From Nicotiana tabacum (lineage: Eukaryota; Streptophyta; Magnoliopsida; Solanales; Solanaceae), in the NCBI RefSeq assembly GCF_000715075.1, contig NC_134088.1, forward strand, positions 1 to 64,000: a stretch of 64,000 nt of DNA, given 5' to 3'. A program made the position numbers and the translations under genes. The first letter of the stretch is position 1; each line of letters opens with the position of its first letter. The notes beneath the pieces were generated by a model that worked only from the letters and a program-made list of their open reading frames with translations, was not told the DNA's origin and ran no database searches. Positions 59,225 through 64,000 of the stretch are shown here, piece after piece.

Positions 59225-62200
59225 AAACAAATGTTCGTCCTCGAACGAGTCAAAAAACATACCTGAAGCCTCAAAGAGGTGAGGATATCTTCTCTACATC
59301 TCCCGCTCGGTCTCCCAGGTAGCCTCTTCCACGGGCCGACCTCTCTATTGCACTTTTATTGAAGCTATATCCTTTGACCTCAACTTTCGAACCTGACGAC
59401 CCAAAATAGCTACTGGCTCCACATCATAAGTCAAATCATCATTCAACTGAACCGTACTGAAATCCAAAACATGAAACGAATCCCCAATATACTTCCGGAG
59501 CATAGAAACATGAAATACCGGATACACACTCGACAAGCTGGGTGGCAAACCAAGCTCACAAACCACCTCCCTAATCCTCTGAAGCACCTCAAAAGGCCCA
59601 ATGAACCGAGGACTCAATTTACCTTCTTCCCAAATCTCATAACACCCTTCATGGGTGATACCTTCAACATAACCTTCTCGCCAACCATGTAGGACACATC
59701 TCGAACCTTCCTATCAGCATAACTCTTTTGCCTCGACTGCGTCGTACGAAGCCTCTCCTGAATCACCTTCACCTTCTCCAAAGCATCCTGCACCAAATCT
59801 ATCCCCAATAACCTAGCCTCACCGGGCTCGAACCAACCAACTAGAGATCTACACCGCCTCTCATACAAAGCCTCATATTGAGCCATCTGAATACTCGACT
59901 GGTAGCTATTGTTATAAGAAAACTCTGCAAGCGGTAGAAACTGATCCCATGACCCTCCGAAATCAATGACACAAGCATGCAACATATCCTCTAATATCTG
60001 AATAGTGCGCTCGGACTGCCCGTTCGTCTGAGGGTGAAAAGTTGAGCTCAACTCAACCTGAGTACCCAACTCTCGCTGCACAGACCTCTAAAACTGCGAT
60101 GTAAACTGAGTGCCCTTATCTGGAATGATAGAAACTGGGACACCATGCAACCGAACAATCTCCCGGATATAGATCTCTGCCAACCGCTCTGAAGAATAAG
60201 TAGTACACACAGGAATGAAGTACGCGGACTTGGTCAGCCGATCCACAATCACCCAAATAGCATCGAACTTCCTTAGAGTTCGTGGAAGTCCAACAACAAA
60301 GTCAATAGTGATCCTCTCCCACTTCCACTCTGGAATATCTATCCACTGAAGCAAGCCACTCGGTCTCTGATGCTCATATTTCACCTGCTGACAATTGAGA
60401 CACCAAGCTACAAATTCCACAATGTCTTTTTTCATTCTCCTCCACCAATAGTGTTGCCTCAAATCCTGATACATCTTCGCGGCACCCGGATGAATGGAAT
60501 ACTCGAGCTATGGGACTCTTCCAGAATCCACTCCCGAAGCCCATCCACATTGAGCACACAAATCCGGCCCTGCATCCTCAACACCCCATCATCACCAATG
60601 GTCACATCTCTGGCATCATCGTGCTGAACTCTGTCTTTAAGGACAAGCAAATGTGGATCATCATACTGGTGCTCTCTGATGCGATCATATAAGGAAGACC
60701 GAGAAACCACACAGGCCAATACCCGATTAGGCTCCGAAATATCTAACCTCACGAACTGATTGGCCAAGGCCTGAACATCAACGGCAAGAGGTCTCTCCCC
60801 AACTGGGATATATGCCAAACTCCCCATCCTCAACGCCTTTCGGCTCAAAGCATCGGCCACCACATTGGCCTTTCCCGGATGGTACAATATAGTGATATCG
60901 TAATCCTTAAGCAACTCCAACCACCTCCGCTTCCTCAAATTGAGATCCTTCTGTTTGAACAAGTGTTAGAGGCTATGTTGATCAGTAAACACCTCACAAG
61001 ACACACCATACAAGTAATGCCTCCAAATCTTCAATGTGTGAACTGTGGCAGCCAACTCTAAATCATGAACGTGGTAATTCTTCTCATGGGTTTTCAACCG
61101 ACGAGAAGCATAAGCAATAACTCTACCCTCCTACATCAATACACAACTAATAACAACTCTCGAAGCATCACAATACATGGTATATGAACCTGAAGCTAAT
61201 GGCAAAACTAATACTGGAGCTGTGGTCAAAGCTATCTTGGGCTTCTGAAAGCTCTCCTCACACTCGTCCGACCATACAAATGAAGAACCCTTCTGAGTCA
61301 ACTTGGTCAAGGGATAGATGAGAATCCCTAAACAAAATGGCGATAATAACCCGCCAAACCAAGAAAGTTGTGAATATCTGTGGCTGAGGATGGTCTGGGC
61401 CAACTATGAACCGCCTCTATCTTCTTTGGATCAACCTGAATACCCTTGCTGGACACCACGTTCCCTAAGAAAGTCACCTAACTAAGCCAAAACTCACACT
61501 TGGAGAATTTTGCATAAAGCTTCTCCTCTCTCAATCTCTGCAACACAACTCTCAAATGCTCCACGTACTCCTCCTGTCTATGCGAATACACCAGAATGTC
61601 ATCAATGAAGACTATGAAAAATGAGTCAAGATAAGGCTGGAACACACTGTTCATCAAATGCATGAACGCTACTAGGGCATTGGTCAGCCCAAAAGACATT
61701 ACCAAGAACTCATAATGACCATATCAGGTCCTGAAAGCTGTCTTAAGAATATCCGAGTCCCTGATCTTCAACTGGTGATAACCTGAACGGAGATCAATCT
61801 TGGAGAACACTCTCGCTCCCTGAAGCTGGTCGAATAAATCATCAATGCAAGGCAAAGGATACTTGTTCTTAATTGTTACCTTGTTCAATTGCCTATAATG
61901 AATGCACATCCTCATAGTGCCATCCTTCTTCTTCACAAATAGAACCGGCACACCCCAAAGTGATACACTAGGCCGAATAAACCCTTTATCAAGGAGTTCC
62001 TGAAGCTGCTCCGTTAATTCCTTCAACTCCACTGGTGCCATACGATACGGCGGAATAGAAAAGGGATGAGTGTCCGGCACCAAGTCAATACCAAAATCAA
62101 TATCCCTATCCGGTGGCATGCCCGACAGCTCTGTAGGAAACACATCGGGAAAATCCCTCACAACTGGAATAGTATCAATACTGAGAGTCTCAGCACCGAC

Positions 62201-62620
62201 ATCCCTCACAAAGGCTATACAACCCTTCCCAACCATACGCTGGGCTTTCAAGAATGAGATCACTATACTAGGAACATAATCAATCACATCTCTCCACTCG
62301 ATCCATGGCATACCCGATATAACCAATGTGATTGTCTTAGCATGACAGTCCAGAATAGCACGACACGGAGATAGCCAATCCATGCCCAAAATAATATCGA
62401 AATCCACCATACACAATAATAAAAGATCCACACGGGTCTCCAGACCCCCAATAGTCACCACATATGACCGGTACACACGGTCTACAATAATAGTATCGCC
62501 CACTGAGGTACATACATGAACATGTGAAGCAAGAAACTTAGGGGGCATACCCAAATAATGAGAAAAGTATGATGACACATATGAAAAGGTGGAACCGAGA
62601 TCAAATAATACAGATGCATC
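59212..62620 (-). pseudogene. pol of the chromovirus (protease, RT, RNase H, integrase, chromodomain), broken
   Basis: Order on the minus strand: protease with DLGST at about 62590-62603 and ILGMDWL; RT with [18 protein letters not shown] and FIDD at 61609-61598; RNase H with YCDAS and [10 protein letters not shown]; integrase with CLNCQQ, WERITIDFVVGLP, IPDKGTQFTS and FHPQTNGQSER. A GPF module and a chromodomain-like end ([14 protein letters not shown], then EEATWETE) at about 59440-59280 follow. Stops occur near 61725, 61479, 61132, 60965 and 59346. Frame changes lie near 61335, 60480 and 59615. Several stops replace CGA or CAA, as cytosine deamination would produce. The chromodomain assigns it to chromoviruses, and the LTR type suggests Tekay/Del. 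Confidence 0.9.
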
Positions 62621-64000
62621 TCTGTGGCAGACTAAAACAATAGCTGTAATAACATCATCTGAAGCAATAGCATCGTGTCTGCCTGGAAGTACATAGAAAC
62701 GGGCCTGACCGCCACCTAATCGACCTCCCCTTCTAGGGCGACCCCTAGCTGACTGACCTCCAACCTAGCTGGCTGGGCGGGTGGTAGTGAAGTAACTGGC
62801 GTTGAAGCTGATGGCTGACCCCTCTGCTGAGATGAGCTCGCAAGACGACGAGGTCACTACCTCCACATATGACCCATATCACCACACTCATAACAACTCC
62901 CAGGCACTGGAGAAGGGGACTGAAAGGAACCCCTCGCACTAGAGTGACTAGCAGATGCACTCGGCATAGAAGAGCCCTGGACTGATGGAGCACGGGACAG
63001 ACTCTGAGCTGAAAGGGCACTAAGTGATGACTGGCACTAATGAGAACTGTGAGAACCATGACCCGATGATTCCCCACGATAACCTGGCAAAGCTGGCTGA
63101 GCATGCCTGAATGGACGGCCTCTACCATGCTGAAACTGACCTCTCGAAGGAGTACCGCTGTAACTACCAGATCCTCGAGGCCTCTTGGCCTCTCTCTTCT
63201 CTCGTTCCTGGCAACGAACAGACTCAATCTTAAATCCACAACCTCCTCGAAAGCAGCACCAATCACCCTCTCCTAGGTCATAAAAATACGAAAATGATGA
63301 GTGAGGCCATCAACAAACCTCCTAATCCTATCTCTATCTGTCGGAACCATCCAAATAGCATGACGAGCTAACTCGGAGAACCTCATCTCGTACTGCATCA
63401 CAATCATCTCTCCCTAACACAACCTCTCAAACTCCCTACGCAACTCCTCTCTGCGGGACTGTGGCACATACTTCTCTAAAAAGAGAATGGAGAACTGCTG
63501 CCAAGTAAGGGGTGTTGCACCAACAGGCTTACGCCTCTCACACGCCTCCCACCAAATCAAGGCAGCTCCCGAAAACTGATAATAGTGAAAGCGACCCCAC
63601 TGGTCTCCAGAGTACCCGCTGTACGAAGCATCCTCTAGCACTTATCTAAGAAACCCTGGGCATCCTTGCCCTCTGCACCACTGAAGGTCGAAGGCTGCAG
63701 TTTACCAAACCTCTCCAACCTACGTTGCTCATCCTCCAGCATAGAAGGAACTACATAGTCCTGAGCAGATGTAACCGGGTGGGCTGGATGTGCCCCCGGC
63801 GTCTGAAGTCTCTACACGACCTGCTCAAGTGTGCGAGCGGCGGGAGTCTGATTGCCTCCCCTGGCCTGAGAAATAGCTGCGGCTATAGTGGCTGAAACCG
63901 CCTGATCTAGGCTAGTGCAAACTGATAAGATCTAAGACAAGGCCTCCTGAAGACCCGAAATCACAATGGGCACAGCTGGTGCTTGAGCTGGTGTTGCTGG
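62621..64000 (-). pseudogene. gag of the chromovirus, broken and incomplete
   Basis: The frame at 63641-63414 has the gag core (FSGAALIWWEACERRK, then WQQFSILFLEKYVPQSRREE). A CCHC-like knuckle (CYECGDMGHMW) can be read near 62890-62850, but its last Cys is lost next to a stop. The N-terminal part is rich in Pro, Ala and Gln codons with stops and continues past the window edge. Confidence 0.8.

Larger units (their letters stand above)
56353..64000 (-). mobile_element. degenerate Tekay/Del chromovirus, 5' part outside window
   Basis: Read from right to left it contains gag, protease, RT, RNase H, integrase with chromodomain, a polypurine tract and the 3' LTR. Many stops and at least three frameshifts mark it as a dead copy. 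It is inserted in LTR III. The 5' LTR and primer site lie beyond base 64000. Confidence 0.92.

Overview
The window is nuclear DNA from a plant, almost certainly a member of the Solanaceae and probably Nicotiana or a close relative. The evidence is intron-containing plant genes with GT-AG junctions, SolS/TS-type SINEs, a Stowaway MITE, a very large Ogre/Tat-type Ty3/gypsy element, and several Tekay/Del-type LTRs. Only three ordinary host genes are complete. The rest is repeats, remnants and AT-rich spacer.

Layout. (1) 1-19951: an Ogre/Tat Ty3/gypsy retrotransposon on the + strand, cut by the left window edge. It has a leader, an extra ORF1 (778-2823), gag-pro (3368-6825), a predicted 177-bp intron that joins gag-pro to pol in frame, pol (7024-10475), a long 3' untranslated part with 68 units of a 41-bp tandem repeat (12170-14957), a polypurine tract and a 4.25-kb 3' LTR. 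It appears to sit inside an older LTR of its own family, whose tail remains at 19952-20703. (2) 20704-21318: two unrelated gene scraps lie side by side, a BRR2-helicase-like acidic segment (minus) and a beta-1,3-glucanase (GH17) C-terminal segment (plus). (3) 23344-27457: a five-exon trichome-birefringence-like (TBL) O-acetyltransferase gene, + strand. (4) 29227-34644: a seven-exon nucleotide-sugar/triose-phosphate-type transporter gene, + strand, with a SINE and an 886-bp inverted-repeat element in its introns. (5) 34645-40334: spacer with a foldback MITE, quasi-palindromic repeats, a copia-like LTR, a SINE and a fragment of plastid-type 23S rRNA. (6) 40335-44171: a seven-exon PIN auxin-efflux carrier on the minus strand, closest to PIN2/EIR1, with 26 consecutive asparagines in its loop and two SINEs and a Stowaway element in its introns. 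(7) 44667-64000: a retroelement-filled region with two solo LTRs inserted in microsatellites, one LTR interrupted by a nested insertion, and a degenerate minus-strand Tekay/Del chromovirus that runs off the right edge.

The host genes do not form a pathway. TBL proteins acetylate wall polysaccharides in the Golgi, and the transporter probably works on the same membranes. PIN2 exports auxin at the plasma membrane. Their adjacency shows no functional link.

The most unusual signals are in the repeats. Three copies of a two-stem hairpin with compensatory base changes flank the coding modules of the Ogre element. A CGC-N4-GCG dyad is clustered in all four Tekay-type LTRs, beginning about 0.7-0.9 kb from each LTR start although the LTR sequences have diverged. 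The Ogre element carries a nearly perfect 68-unit array. I know of no description of the first two. The structure and covariation are visible here, but any function is inference.
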